From [Clostridium] aminophilum DSM 10710 (lineage in GTDB: Bacteria; Bacillota; Clostridia; Lachnospirales; Lachnospiraceae): a DNA stretch of 64,000 nt. Made by a program: the position numbers and the translations under genes. Under the pieces are notes generated by a model that made no database searches, was not told the origin of the DNA, and saw only the letters and a list, made by a program, of their open reading frames with translations. The stretch lies in assembly GCF_000711825.1 (NCBI RefSeq), contig NZ_JONJ01000007.1, positions 62,001 through 126,000 of the forward strand, read 5' to 3'. Below are positions 50,678 through 60,464 of this stretch, piece after piece (position 1 is the stretch's first letter; each line of letters starts with the position of its first letter).

Positions 50678-53600
50678 CAGTCACCTGCCCTTTCCAGACT
50701 GTTGTACACTTCTTCCATTGCACGGATAAGACGGCCCATCTGTTCCCAGTCAAATTCATCCAGCGCATCCATAAACCGCTTCGACAGTTCCTTGAGTTCC
50801 GGATTTCTCACGATCTCCGCAAGCAGTTCTCCGTTTTTCAGTGCGGTGTCATAATCATAGATCTCAATGGCGGTCTTCAGTGCAGCGGTAATTTCACGAA
50901 GCTCCGCTTCGGCCTCTGCCTGAGCGGCACCTTCCTCCTCCGGCGTATTGCCCGGATCCGCCTGTTCCTCCCTGATCAGCGGATCCGGAACATTCTCCGG
51001 CTGGATGAATCCCATCTCGACCTTTGCATCGTAGGAATCTTTCTGCAGTGCATCGATCATTTCGAGAACAGCCGGCGCCTGCTCCCACATGCTTTTCAGA
51101 TCTCCGGTGTCATGGTAGGCCTCCAGAAGAGCCGCCAGACGGCTCAGGTGATCCGCCCCCGCCAGACTGGCAGTGCTCTTTAACTTATGCATCTGCATTG
51201 AAAAATCATCCGCTTCCCGGTGATAGATCATGAGTTCAAATTTCTCTCTGAGTCTTTCCAGTTCCTTCAGCAGAATTTCCAGAGAAGTGAAAAATCCTTC
51301 CGGCGAACCGCAGAACCGGATTCCGCTCATAACATCGATCTCATCCACACGGAACGTCCATGTCGGAACCGGCGGAAACATTTTCTGATTCTCACTGTCA
51401 ATGAGTTCTCTGGTCCGCTCATTCAGGGAATCAGTGATGTCCCTTTGAACCACTTCCACTTTTTCTTTCGGAAGCCACTGCAGAACCACTTCCTCCAGAC
51501 GGTCCGGCTTCACCGGCTTCGGCACGTAGTCGTTAAACCCGGCCTCCAGATACTGTTCCCTCGCTCCTTCGATGGCATTGGCCGTCAGGCAGATCACCGG
51601 CACGGAACGGCAGTATTCCGGTTCCATCTTCCGGATATGCTGAAGTGTCTCGATTCCGTCCATATCCGGCATCCGGTAATCCAGCAGCACCAGATCATAG
51701 GTCTTCCGCTTCATCCAGAGAAGACACTCTTCGCCGCCCGACGCCGTGTCGATGTGAAGTCCCGTCTTTTTCAGAAGATCGCTAATGACCATCAGATTCA
51801 TCATCGCATCATCCACCACAAGGATCGACGCATCCGTCGCATGGAAGCTTTCCTGATAATGTCTCTCTTTCCGTTTCTTATTCACATTCATCGCATACGA
51901 TCCGATGGGTTTTCCGTATCCCCTGACCGGAAGATCGAAATAAAAGATCGAACCGACGCCGTAAACGCTCTTGACTTCCAGCCTGCTGTTCATCTTTTCA
52001 AGAATACGCTTCACAATGCTGAGTCCAAGTCCCGTTCCCTGAATCCTCCGGTTCTTTTTGAGGTCCAGGCGTTCAAAGGACTCAAAGAGTTTCGCCTGAT
52101 CTTCCCGTTTTACTCCCATGCCGGAATCGATCACGGCAAAATGAAGCGTCAGATCCGTCGGATTCTCAATCGCTTCGTTCAATGCGAGTTCCTTGCCATT
52201 TCCTCCCTTCATGGCACAGCGAAGGAGAACCGTTCCGACCGAGGTATATTTCTGCGAGTTGGTCAGAAGGTTGATCAGAACCTGTTTGGTTCGCATCACG
52301 TCACCGATCAGGTTCTGTGGGATTCTGGGATCGATCTGGCTGTAAAACTTCAGTCCCTTTGACTCAATCCGGTGCCGGATCAGACCGTCCAGATCGTCCA
52401 TCAGCGTGCGGAAATCATACTCTTCCTCGATGATCTCCATCTTTCCGGCCTCGATCTTCGAGAAATCCAGAACGTCATTGACCAGGGAAAGAAGCGTATT
52501 GCCCGCCTCCTGAATATTATTCGCATACTCCCGGACCTTCGGAGGCAGATTCTCCTCGCGAAGGATCAGTTCATCCATTCCAAGGATCGCATTGATCGGC
52601 GTGCGGATCTCATGAGACATATTGGACAAAAATGCCGTCTTCGCCTCGCTCGCCGCCTGCGCGTGACGCGCCATCTCATTCAGTTCGGAAGTGGTGGTGG
52701 TCAGATAGTTCGTGAGACGATCCGCCAGGGTCAGTCCGGCCTCCGCCTCTTTAAAAGAAAGCATCTGGAACATTGCCTCGGAATCGTGGTCTTTCCGGTC
52801 GCCTTCCCGCATCGCCACTGCCACCACCGCACCGCTGAACACGCCGCACACGCCGTGCCAGGCGTAGATCTCCCCCGAACTGGTGCCCGACATCAGCCGG
52901 ATGTTCGCCCGGAGATAACATTTGATCTCCTCCGATTCCCGGACGCCGAGAAGTCCCGCGCGGCTCGCGCAGCGGTAAAGAAGCAGCGCTTCCGGACAGA
53001 ATTCATCGACGGCTTTGCTTCCGCGGTCAGCCTCATGAAGGAGCGCCGAACTGCTTCCGTAGCCGAGCCGGAGAATCTCCCCGTCGTAGATATCGCCGAA
53101 GAAATAAAGTTCTCCCTCCGGCCCGTTGTAGAACGGTACGCGGACAATCGTGGTGTCACCGCGCTCCAGCACCAGCGGAAATTCATTGATATTCAGCAGG
53201 AAATCCGGCGTATTTTTTACGCCGAGATACCGCTCGTAAAGCTCCACCGCCGGTTTTCCGTCCACACTCAGAAGACAAGTGTCACCGATCTGTCTCGGCC
53301 GGTCTTTGTCCACCGTCGCAACCATGCCGCGGCCAAGCTGTGTCCATCCGAGGCGGTAGTCCATCATGATATTCAGGTTTTCGCCGGAATACGTGACGGC
53401 AAGAATTCCATCCGAAATCAGTTTGTGATTGCTGATAATATAAGGCTGCTCGCCCTTCATCATGTCATCCAGAAAGACGTTTGCCTTGGTTCCGAAAAAA
53501 GCGACATCCTCAAAGCCATCGGAAATCTCGCGGATAAAACGGGAAATCTCCAGCGTATCCCCGTTCACAAAAAGCTGAACTCCCTTCAGATTCTTCGTCT

Positions 53601-53949
53601 GGGAAAGAATATTCCGCAGCTGGAAAATGCATTCGTCCAGAGTACTTTCATGAAGTTCATAGATGTGGCTTGCAAGATCCGCCGCATCGAAAAACAAAAA
53701 GCTGACTTTCGCCTCGAACTTGCTGTCAAAATTCAAAAGTCCGAACTGCGATGCCCCGGTGATGATCATCTTCGGATAGGCGCGGTTTAAAACACGCATG
53801 ACCTGCGTGATCAGCTCGCGCGGTACCCGGTTGGTATAAATGATCGCGACGGAAGCATTGGCCTGAAGGTACTTTGCTTCCAGATCGACATTGTTCAGCA
53901 GCTCGTAGGTATCTCTCTCGTCGTGTACAACGTAGGTTCTCTGTTCCAT
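50677..53949 (-). CDS. Hybrid histidine kinase with FIST sensor, receiver and HPt domains
   Basis: 1090 residues. FIST N domain (about 30-235; VAIIYTNRVPRELITQVM..., IYELHESTLDE) and FIST C domain (about 235-385; LYERYLGVKNTPDFLLNINEFPLV); HisKA with phospho-His 446 in LSNMSHEIRTPINAILG; HATPase with NLLTNSQKY, DSGMGVK and GTGLGLSIVKRI; receiver with ILVVDDAMMN, LVLLDYRMPDMDG and KPV; and a C-terminal HPt-like domain with MQMHKLKSTASLAGA, then an acidic tail. FIST domains are thought to sense small ligands such as amino acids. No membrane segment is seen, so it is cytosolic. ATG 53949 follows AAGGAG. Confidence 0.92.
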   Translation of the reverse strand: MEQRTYVVHDERDTYELLNNVDLEAKYLQANASVAIIYTNRVPRELITQVMRVLNRAYPKMIITGASQFGLLNFDSKFEAKVSFLFFDAADLASHIYELHESTLDECIFQLRNILSQTKNLKGVQLFVNGDTLEISRFIREISDGFEDVAFFGTKANVFLDDMMKGEQPYIISNHKLISDGILAVTYSGENLNIMMDYRLGWTQLGRGMVATVDKDRPRQIGDTCLLSVDGKPAVELYERYLGVKNTPDFLLNINEFPLVLERGDTTIVRVPFYNGPEGELYFFGDIYDGEILRLGYGSSSALLHEADRGSKAVDEFCPEALLLYRCASRAGLLGVRESEEIKCYLRANIRLMSGTSSGEIYAWHGVCGVFSGAVVAVAMREGDRKDHDSEAMFQMLSFKEAEAGLTLADRLTNYLTTTTSELNEMARHAQAASEAKTAFLSNMSHEIRTPINAILGMDELILREENLPPKVREYANNIQEAGNTLLSLVNDVLDFSKIEAGKMEIIEEEYDFRTLMDDLDGLIRHRIESKGLKFYSQIDPRIPQNLIGDVMRTKQVLINLLTNSQKYTSVGTVLLRCAMKGGNGKELALNEAIENPTDLTLHFAVIDSGMGVKREDQAKLFESFERLDLKKNRRIQGTGLGLSIVKRILEKMNSRLEVKSVYGVGSIFYFDLPVRGYGKPIGSYAMNVNKKRKERHYQESFHATDASILVVDDAMMNLMVISDLLKKTGLHIDTASGGEECLLWMKRKTYDLVLLDYRMPDMDGIETLQHIRKMEPEYCRSVPVICLTANAIEGAREQYLEAGFNDYVPKPVKPDRLEEVVLQWLPKEKVEVVQRDITDSLNERTRELIDSENQKMFPPVPTWTFRVDEIDVMSGIRFCGSPEGFFTSLEILLKELERLREKFELMIYHREADDFSMQMHKLKSTASLAGADHLSRLAALLEAYHDTGDLKSMWEQAPAVLEMIDALQKDSYDAKVEMGFIQPENVPDPLIREEQADPGNTPEEEGAAQAEAEAELREITAALKTAIEIYDYDTALKNGELLAEIVRNPELKELSKRFMDALDEFDWEQMGRLIRAMEEVYNSLERAGD

Positions 53950-54321
53950 GTGGTCTCCTTATTCTGCCACGGTCATCCCGGCTTTCCGGTGAATTTCTCT
54001 TCCGGTCCGGGCGGAAACGGCACAATTCTCCTGTAACGTCGCTCTCCTGCGGTTCACTCGCTGTTCTCATTCTGCTCTCGAACTGTTTTCGTGCCGTTTT
54101 ATATTGTTTCGTATCCGTTAATTTGCTGTTCGTTTTCCAAAACACACGTTATCGTTTTTATATCGACGGGAGAAAGGCACATTATAAAGCTTCCATATGA
54201 GAAAATCCATCGCTTTGTTAATCTTTTTACAAATTTCTGAATGGGCCCTCTATCACACGGAAAAAATGGTATAATATCACCATAATTACGGACACAAATT
54301 ACGATCAGGGAGGAAGCGAAC
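53950..54321 (+). promoter_or_regulatory. Divergent region of the kinase gene and pgi, with extended -10 promoter for pgi
   Basis: No gene seen. For pgi, TGGTATAAT (54267-54275) is an extended -10 with full TATAAT. For the kinase gene a minus-strand TATAAA lies near 54100 (on the plus strand TTTATA). The ribosome site GGGAGG lies just before the pgi ATG. Confidence 0.5.
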
Positions 54322-55905
54322 ATGGCAGTAGAATGGAAAAATCTGGATACCCTCGCATCTTACGAGGCACTTCAGAAGGAATCGACGGTCGATCTCGCAT
54401 CGGCCATGACCGGCGAATCCGGCGAAAAGCGCGCAAAGACATATCAGATTCCGATGGCGGAGGGACTCTCCTATAACTATGCGGCAAAGTGCGTTGATGA
54501 CCGTATTCTTGCCGCTCTGGCAAAGCTGGCGGAGGAAGCGCAGCTCTCCGAGAAATTTGCCGCTCTCTATAACGGCGAAGTGATCAATACCGGCGAAAAG
54601 CGTCTGGTACTCCACCACCTCTGCCGCGGTCAGCTGGGCGAAGCCGTTCAGGCGGACGGCACCGACAAGCGGGCATTCTATGTGGAGCAGCAGGAACGGA
54701 TCGCCGCATTTGCAGACAGGGTTCATAACGGAGAAATCACCAACGAAAAGGGTGAGAAGTTTACGGAAGTCGTTCAGATCGGCATCGGCGGCTCTGACCT
54801 CGGCCCGAGAGCGATGTACCTTGCTCTGGAAAACTGGGCAAAAACCACCGGCAATATGAAGATGAGCGCAAAGTTCATCTCCAACGTGGACCCGGATGAT
54901 GCCGCGGCTGTTCTGGGTTCCTGCGACATTGCGCACGCCATCTTCATCCTTGTGTCCAAGTCGGGAACCACTCTGGAGACGCTGACCAACGAATCTTTTG
55001 TAAAAGACGCACTGACAAAGGGCGGCTTCGATCCGGCAAAGCATATGATCGCGGTCACCAGTGAGACGTCTCCTCTGGCGAAAAATGCCGGCTATCTCGA
55101 CGCGTTCTATATGGACGACTATATCGGCGGCCGCTACTCGTCCTCGTCCGCAGTCGGCGGCGCGGTTCTCTCCCTCGCCTTTGGCCCGAAGGTCTTCGCG
55201 GATTTCCTTTGCGGCGCTCACGAGGCGGATGTCACGGCCAAAGAGACCGATCCGTTAAAGAATCCGGCCATGCTGGATGCCCTGATCGGGGTCTACGAGC
55301 GGAATATTCTCGGTTACGGCGCAACGGCGATCCTTCCGTATTCCCAGGCGCTCTCCCGCTTCCCGGCACATCTCCAGCAGGCGGATATGGAGTCCAACGG
55401 AAAATCCGTCAACCGCTTCGGCGAACCGGTTTCCTATGTGACCGGTCCGGTCATCTTCGGTGAGCCGGGCACCAACGGCCAGCACTCCTTCTATCAGCTC
55501 CTGCATCAGGGAACAGACATTGTCCCGCTTCAGTTCGTCGGTTTCCGGAAGAGCCAGATCGGTTCGGATGTTGTGATTGAGAATTCGACCAGCCAGCAGA
55601 AGCTCTGTGCCAATGTCGCAGCGCAGATCGTGGCTTTTGCCTGCGGAAAGCAGGATGAAAACAGGAATAAAGAGTTCAAGGGCGGCAGACCGTCCAGCAT
55701 TATCATCGGCGATCAGCTGACACCGGCATCCCTCGGTGCTCTGCTCGCGCATTTCGAAAATAAAATCATGTTCCAGGGCTTCCTTTGGAACGTGAATTCC
55801 TTTGATCAGGAGGGCGTTCAGCTCGGAAAGCTGCTTGCGAAGAAAGTCCTGGCACATGATACAGATGGGGCTTTGAAAGTTTACAGTGATCTGCTGAATA
55901 TCTGA
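54322..55905 (+). CDS. pgi: Glucose-6-phosphate isomerase
   Basis: 527 residues. Signatures: QIGIGGSDLGPRAMYLAL, the sugar-phosphate-binding LVSKSGTTLET, YIGGRYSSSSAVGG, and GEPGTNGQHSFYQLLHQG with catalytic His, and a C-terminal LGKLLAKKVL region. It interconverts glucose 6-phosphate and fructose 6-phosphate in glycolysis. ATG 54322 follows GGGAGG. Its stop codon directly abuts the stop of the convergent aspA gene with no bases between. Confidence 0.96.
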   Translation: MAVEWKNLDTLASYEALQKESTVDLASAMTGESGEKRAKTYQIPMAEGLSYNYAAKCVDDRILAALAKLAEEAQLSEKFAALYNGEVINTGEKRLVLHHLCRGQLGEAVQADGTDKRAFYVEQQERIAAFADRVHNGEITNEKGEKFTEVVQIGIGGSDLGPRAMYLALENWAKTTGNMKMSAKFISNVDPDDAAAVLGSCDIAHAIFILVSKSGTTLETLTNESFVKDALTKGGFDPAKHMIAVTSETSPLAKNAGYLDAFYMDDYIGGRYSSSSAVGGAVLSLAFGPKVFADFLCGAHEADVTAKETDPLKNPAMLDALIGVYERNILGYGATAILPYSQALSRFPAHLQQADMESNGKSVNRFGEPVSYVTGPVIFGEPGTNGQHSFYQLLHQGTDIVPLQFVGFRKSQIGSDVVIENSTSQQKLCANVAAQIVAFACGKQDENRNKEFKGGRPSSIIIGDQLTPASLGALLAHFENKIMFQGFLWNVNSFDQEGVQLGKLLAKKVLAHDTDGALKVYSDLLNI

Positions 55906-57339
55906 TCAGTTTTTCAGAATATCCATCGGATCTTTTCCCCGGATACCGGGTTTTGTCATGGTATACGGGTCTAGAATATCTTTTAACTGATCTTCTGTCA
56001 TCAGTTTTTTCTGAAGAATCAGGTCCCGCACGGAGGCATTGCTTCGCAATGCCTCTTTTGCTATGTTCGCCGCCGTCTCATAGCCGACGTAAGGACAGAT
56101 CGCGGTGATAATGCCGATACTGTTCTCGACCATTTCACGGCAGTGTTCCTCGTTGGCCGTAATTCCGGTAATGCAGTTGTCGACCAGAGTCCGGACCGCA
56201 TTGGTCAGTGTCTGAATCGACTCAAAGAGTTTGTAGAAAATCACCGGTTCAAAGGCGTTCAGTTCCAGCTGTCCGGCCTCGGTTGCCATCGCAATCGTCA
56301 TATCGTTGCCGATAATGTTGAATGCGACCTGGTTCACCACTTCCGGAATGACCGGATTGATCTTGCCCGGCATGATGGAAGAACCGTTCTGCTTGGCCGG
56401 AAGGTTGATCTCACAGAACCCGGTCCTCGGTCCCGAGGACATGAGGCGCAGATCATTACACATCTTTGAGAGATTGACCGCACAGCTCTTCACGATACCG
56501 GAAACCATCGCGTAATTGTCCAGATTCTGGGTAGCGTCAATCGTGTCATAGCTCTGCACAAGCTCCTCACCGCTGATGGTGGACGTGTTCTTCACCACGC
56601 GGCGGAAATATGCCGTGTCGGCGTTCAGTCCCGTTCCGATGGCGGTTCCGCCAAGATTCAGGGACCGGACTTCTTCTTTCGCCGCCTCAAAGCGGCCGAT
56701 ATCCCTGCGGATTCCCCCCGCATAGGCGTGAAACTCCTGTCCGAGCCGGATCGGAACCGCATCCTGCAGCTGGGTGCGTCCCATCTTGATAACCGAATCG
56801 AATTCCGCAGCCTTTGCGAGAAGCGCATCTTCCAGACGGTTCAGCTGCTCCTGCGCATTTTCGAGAAGGGTCAGCGTCGTCATTTTTCCGCAGGACGGAA
56901 AGACATCGTTCGTCGACTGACCGCAGTTGACATCGTCGTTCGGATTGATGATCGAATAGTCTCCTTTTTTTCCGCCCATGAGCTCGATGGCACGGTTCGC
57001 AATGACTTCATTTGCATTCATGTTCAGCGAAGTCCCGGCGCCGCCCTGAATCGGATCGACAATAAACTGATCGTGAAGCCTGCCCTTGATGATCTCATCG
57101 CAGGCGCGGACGATGGCGTCTGCTTTGTCGCGGCTTAAGACACCGACCTCGCAGTTTGTGATGGCGGCGGCTTTTTTGATCTGCGCCACGCTCACGATCA
57201 GCTGGGAATGAATCTTCAGCCCGGTAATGTGGAAATTCTCATACGCACGGAGCGTCTGTACCCCGTAATAGGCATCTTCCGGAACCTCCTTCTCCCCGAT
57301 GGAGTCGTGTTCCAGACGATACCCCTCTCTGACTTCCAT
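55906..57339 (-). CDS. aspA: Aspartate ammonia-lyase
   Basis: 477 residues of the fumarase/aspartase superfamily. Signature GSSIMPGKINPVIPEVVNQVAF with the catalytic Ser loop, and TSLNMNANEVIANRA, MGRTQLQDAVP, LNLGGTAIGTGLN. The N-terminal REGYRLEHDSIGEKEVPEDAYYGVQTLRA and the KIN(P)VIPE sequence match aspartase more than fumarase C. It converts aspartate to fumarate and ammonia, feeding fermentation or anaerobic respiration. ATG 57339 follows AAGGAGG. It lies downstream of none of its neighbours and appears monocistronic. Confidence 0.93.
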   Translation of the reverse strand: MEVREGYRLEHDSIGEKEVPEDAYYGVQTLRAYENFHITGLKIHSQLIVSVAQIKKAAAITNCEVGVLSRDKADAIVRACDEIIKGRLHDQFIVDPIQGGAGTSLNMNANEVIANRAIELMGGKKGDYSIINPNDDVNCGQSTNDVFPSCGKMTTLTLLENAQEQLNRLEDALLAKAAEFDSVIKMGRTQLQDAVPIRLGQEFHAYAGGIRRDIGRFEAAKEEVRSLNLGGTAIGTGLNADTAYFRRVVKNTSTISGEELVQSYDTIDATQNLDNYAMVSGIVKSCAVNLSKMCNDLRLMSSGPRTGFCEINLPAKQNGSSIMPGKINPVIPEVVNQVAFNIIGNDMTIAMATEAGQLELNAFEPVIFYKLFESIQTLTNAVRTLVDNCITGITANEEHCREMVENSIGIITAICPYVGYETAANIAKEALRSNASVRDLILQKKLMTEDQLKDILDPYTMTKPGIRGKDPMDILKN

Positions 57340-57422
57340 TATAAAGATCCTCCTTGTGTGGATTTTCTTATTCTCATTGTCGAAATGTCTCAGATCTTCC
57401 GAATTGTCCGTTTAACCCGTAA

Positions 57423-58379
57423 TCACTCCGCCAGATGGCAGGCCACGAAATGATCCGGTCTGAGTTCGCGCAGCTCCGGCGTTTTCTCCCGGCAGACATC
57501 ACAGCACTTCGGGCATCTGGTGTGGAACGGACATCCCTTCGGCTTATTGATGGGGCTTGGGATATCTCCGGTGATGATCGTGCGCTCCTTTCTCTTTTCC
57601 TGATCCGGATTCGGAATCGGCACAGAAGCCAGAAGTCCCTGGGAATACGGATGAAGCGTTTCCCGGTAGAGCTCATCACTCGACGCCAGTTCCACGATGG
57701 AACCGAGATACATGACCGCGATGCGGTCCGAAATGTATTTGACAATGTTCAGATCGTGGGCGATGAAGAGATAGGTCAGTCCCATCTCCTTCTGCATATT
57801 GCGGAGAAGGTTGATGACCTGCGCCTGAATCGATACATCCAGTGCGGAGATCGGTTCATCGCAGACGATGAACTCCGGCTCGATCGCGAGGGCCCGGGCG
57901 ATACCGATTCTCTGCCTCTGTCCTCCGGAAAACTCGTGCGGGAACCGGTTCGCATGCTCCCGGTTCAGTCCCACCGTGTCCAGCAGCTCGGCCACGCGCT
58001 CCCTTCGTCTCTGGGTGTCGTACATATTATGGATCTCCATACCCTCTGCGATAATCTGACCTACCGTCATGCGGGTGTCCAGCGATGCATAGGGATCCTG
58101 GAAAATGATCTGCGCCTTTTTGGTGAATTCAAACCGCTCCTCCGCGGTTTTCAGCTCCAGCGGTTTTCCGCCGTAGAAGAGCTCTCCCTTTGTCGCATTG
58201 TAGATTCCCATCAGCGTTCTTCCCAGCGTGGATTTTCCGCAGCCGGATTCTCCGACAAGGCCCAGCGTCTCTCCTTTATAGATGGTGAGATTGACATCCT
58301 CCACCGCATGAAGGAGTCTGCCTCCGCTCACATGGAAATATTTGCAGATATGCTCTGCTCTCATCAATTCCTGATTCAT
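57423..58379 (-). CDS. oppF: Oligopeptide ABC transporter ATP-binding protein
   Basis: 318 residues. Walker A GESGCGKST, Q-loop IIFQDPYASLD, signature FSGGQRQRIGIARAL, Walker B FIVCDEPISALD, H-loop AHD. The C-terminal peptide-transporter motif PINKPKGCPFHTRCPKCCDVCREKTPEL has the Cys cluster typical of OppD/OppF ATPases. The ATG overlaps the oppD stop (ATGA). Last gene of oppABCDF. Confidence 0.95.
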   Translation of the reverse strand: MNQELMRAEHICKYFHVSGGRLLHAVEDVNLTIYKGETLGLVGESGCGKSTLGRTLMGIYNATKGELFYGGKPLELKTAEERFEFTKKAQIIFQDPYASLDTRMTVGQIIAEGMEIHNMYDTQRRRERVAELLDTVGLNREHANRFPHEFSGGQRQRIGIARALAIEPEFIVCDEPISALDVSIQAQVINLLRNMQKEMGLTYLFIAHDLNIVKYISDRIAVMYLGSIVELASSDELYRETLHPYSQGLLASVPIPNPDQEKRKERTIITGDIPSPINKPKGCPFHTRCPKCCDVCREKTPELRELRPDHFVACHLAE

Positions 58380-59380
58380 GCCTTATCCGCTCCTTCCTTC
58401 GGGCAATCCGGGTGCAGCAGCCAGCAGGACGCCTTGTGACCGTTCTCGATGGTGAATTCCGGCGGCTGCTTCTCCTTGCAGATCTTCATGCAGCTGCTGC
58501 ATCTCGCCGCAAAGCCGCATCCTTTCGGCGGAACCAGAAGATACGGGGGCGTTCCCGGTATGGAGACAAGAACCTCGTCCTTCGTCGTGTCCGGAGACGG
58601 AAGACTCTTTAAGAGCGCTTTGGTATACGGGTGCTGCGGATTGTAGAAGATCTGCTTTGTATCGCCGGTCTCCATGATCATGCCGGCATACATTACCACA
58701 ACGCGGTCGGCCGATCCGGCAACGACGCCCAGATCATGGGTGATCAGGATGATCGCTGTATTGATCTTCTCTCTCAGTTCATTCAGGAGCTCCATAATCT
58801 GTGCCTGAATCGTCACATCCAGCGCGGTCGTCGGCTCATCCGCGATCAGAAGCTTCGGATTGCAGGACAGTGCCATCGCGATCATGGCCCTCTGCCGCAT
58901 GCCGCCCGAGAACTCATGCGGATACTGCTTTGCGCGCTCTTCCGGGTTTGGAATATTGACCTGTTTCAGGCACTCGATCGCGCGCTGAAACATTTTATCC
59001 TTTGACATCTTTTTGTGAAGGTTTTCCGTCTCCACTACCTGCTTTCCCACCTGCATCGTCGGATTCATACAGGTCATCGGATCCTGGAAAATCATCGCGA
59101 CTTCACGCCCACGGATTTTCTGCATCTCCGCCTCCGTTGCCGCAACGATGTCTTTTCCGTCCAACAGAATGGACCCCTCTTTGATCCTCGCCGGCGGCAT
59201 CGGATTCAGCTTCATAATGGTCTGCGCGGTAACGGATTTTCCGGATCCGGACTCTCCGACGATCGCCACTACCTCTCCCTCGTCAACGTGGAAACTGACA
59301 CCGCGAACCGCCTGAACCTCTCCGGCATAGGTATCAAACGACACCTTCAGGTTTTTAACATCCAATAATCTCTTTCCCAT
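58376..59380 (-). CDS. oppD: Oligopeptide ABC transporter ATP-binding protein
   Basis: 334 residues. Walker A GESGSGKSV, Q-loop MIFQDPMTCMNPTMQ, signature FSGGMRQRAMIAMAL, Walker B LLIADEPTTALD, H-loop THD, and C-terminal GTPPYLLVPPKGCGFAARCSSCMKICKEKQPPE with the oligopeptide-ATPase Cys motif. ATG 59380 follows AAGGAG and is 4 bp after the oppC stop. It forms the ATPase heterodimer with OppF. Confidence 0.95.
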   Translation of the reverse strand: MGKRLLDVKNLKVSFDTYAGEVQAVRGVSFHVDEGEVVAIVGESGSGKSVTAQTIMKLNPMPPARIKEGSILLDGKDIVAATEAEMQKIRGREVAMIFQDPMTCMNPTMQVGKQVVETENLHKKMSKDKMFQRAIECLKQVNIPNPEERAKQYPHEFSGGMRQRAMIAMALSCNPKLLIADEPTTALDVTIQAQIMELLNELREKINTAIILITHDLGVVAGSADRVVVMYAGMIMETGDTKQIFYNPQHPYTKALLKSLPSPDTTKDEVLVSIPGTPPYLLVPPKGCGFAARCSSCMKICKEKQPPEFTIENGHKASCWLLHPDCPKEGADKA

Positions 59381-59384
59381 GAAC

Positions 59385-60380
59385 TTATCTCCTTAATTTC
59401 GGATCAAATGCGTCTCTCAGGCCGTCGCCAAACAGGTTGAAGGCGAGCATCGTCAGAGAGATACAGATCGCCGGAATCATCAGCTGGTACGGATATACAC
59501 GGAAATTCTCGATACCGAGCTGAGCAAGCGATCCCCATGAACACATCGGAAGCTGAACGCCCAAACCGACATAACTCAGATATGCCTCGGAGAAGATCGC
59601 CGCCGGAATCGCCAGCGTCACACGAACGATCATGACCGAAAGGGTATTCGGAATCAGATGCTTGGCAATGATGCGGCCGGGGCTTGCTCCCAGTGCCTTT
59701 GCCGCCGTGATAAATTCCTGTTCTTTCAGGGCCACCACCTGCCCCCGGACAAGCCGTGCCATGGGAATCCACCCCACCAGCGAGTACGCCACAATGATCG
59801 TAATCATACCCGGTTTCAGGATCATCATGAGAAGAATAACAATAATCAGATACGGGATACCGTTGATGATCTCAAGAATTCTCATCATAATGATATCCGC
59901 CGTTCCTCCGAAATATCCGGAAATGCCTCCGTAGACCGCTCCGAGCACAAGGTCCACAATCGCGCTGACGACCGCGATGGTCAGCGAGACACGTCCGCCC
60001 ATCCACGCTCTGGTGAACAGGTCTCTTCCGAGCGTATCCGTGCCGAACAGATGCACATGACCGAAGCCGCCTGCGCCGGCTTCATCGCAGACGGTAAACA
60101 TCGGCGCATTGGTATGGGAATAATGCTGTTCCCGGAAGTCAAACGGCGAGATCATCGGTGCTACGACAGACATCAGTATCATGATGAGAAGAACCACCAG
60201 ACAGGCCATCGCAATCCGGTTCTGCTTCAGTCTCCGGACCGCATCCTGGAAGGATGTAAGACTCGGTCTGTTGGTTTCCTCACCCTCCGTGGCGGACGCG
60301 CCGATGTGTTCAAACTCCGATGCATCGATATGAGAGACCGTCACATCCGATGCCTGATTGATATTTTTTTCCATTTCCAT
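59385..60380 (-). CDS. oppC: Oligopeptide ABC transporter permease
   Basis: 331 residues. A long soluble N-terminus (about 60 residues) precedes the first membrane segment (IAMACLVVLLIMILMSVVAPMISPFD). Then LFGTDTLGRDLFTRAWMGGRVSLTIAVVSA, and the ATPase-contact loop EFITAAKALGASPGRIIAKHLIPN. Six membrane segments. ATG 60380 follows GGAGG. Confidence 0.94.
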   Translation of the reverse strand: MEMEKNINQASDVTVSHIDASEFEHIGASATEGEETNRPSLTSFQDAVRRLKQNRIAMACLVVLLIMILMSVVAPMISPFDFREQHYSHTNAPMFTVCDEAGAGGFGHVHLFGTDTLGRDLFTRAWMGGRVSLTIAVVSAIVDLVLGAVYGGISGYFGGTADIIMMRILEIINGIPYLIIVILLMMILKPGMITIIVAYSLVGWIPMARLVRGQVVALKEQEFITAAKALGASPGRIIAKHLIPNTLSVMIVRVTLAIPAAIFSEAYLSYVGLGVQLPMCSWGSLAQLGIENFRVYPYQLMIPAICISLTMLAFNLFGDGLRDAFDPKLRR

Positions 60381-60464
60381 ATCTTTGTCCTCCAGACCCG
60401 GACCGGCAGTTTTTTCTGTCTGTCCCGGGCCGCCATTTCACATTGAAAGATTTCCCTTCAAACG

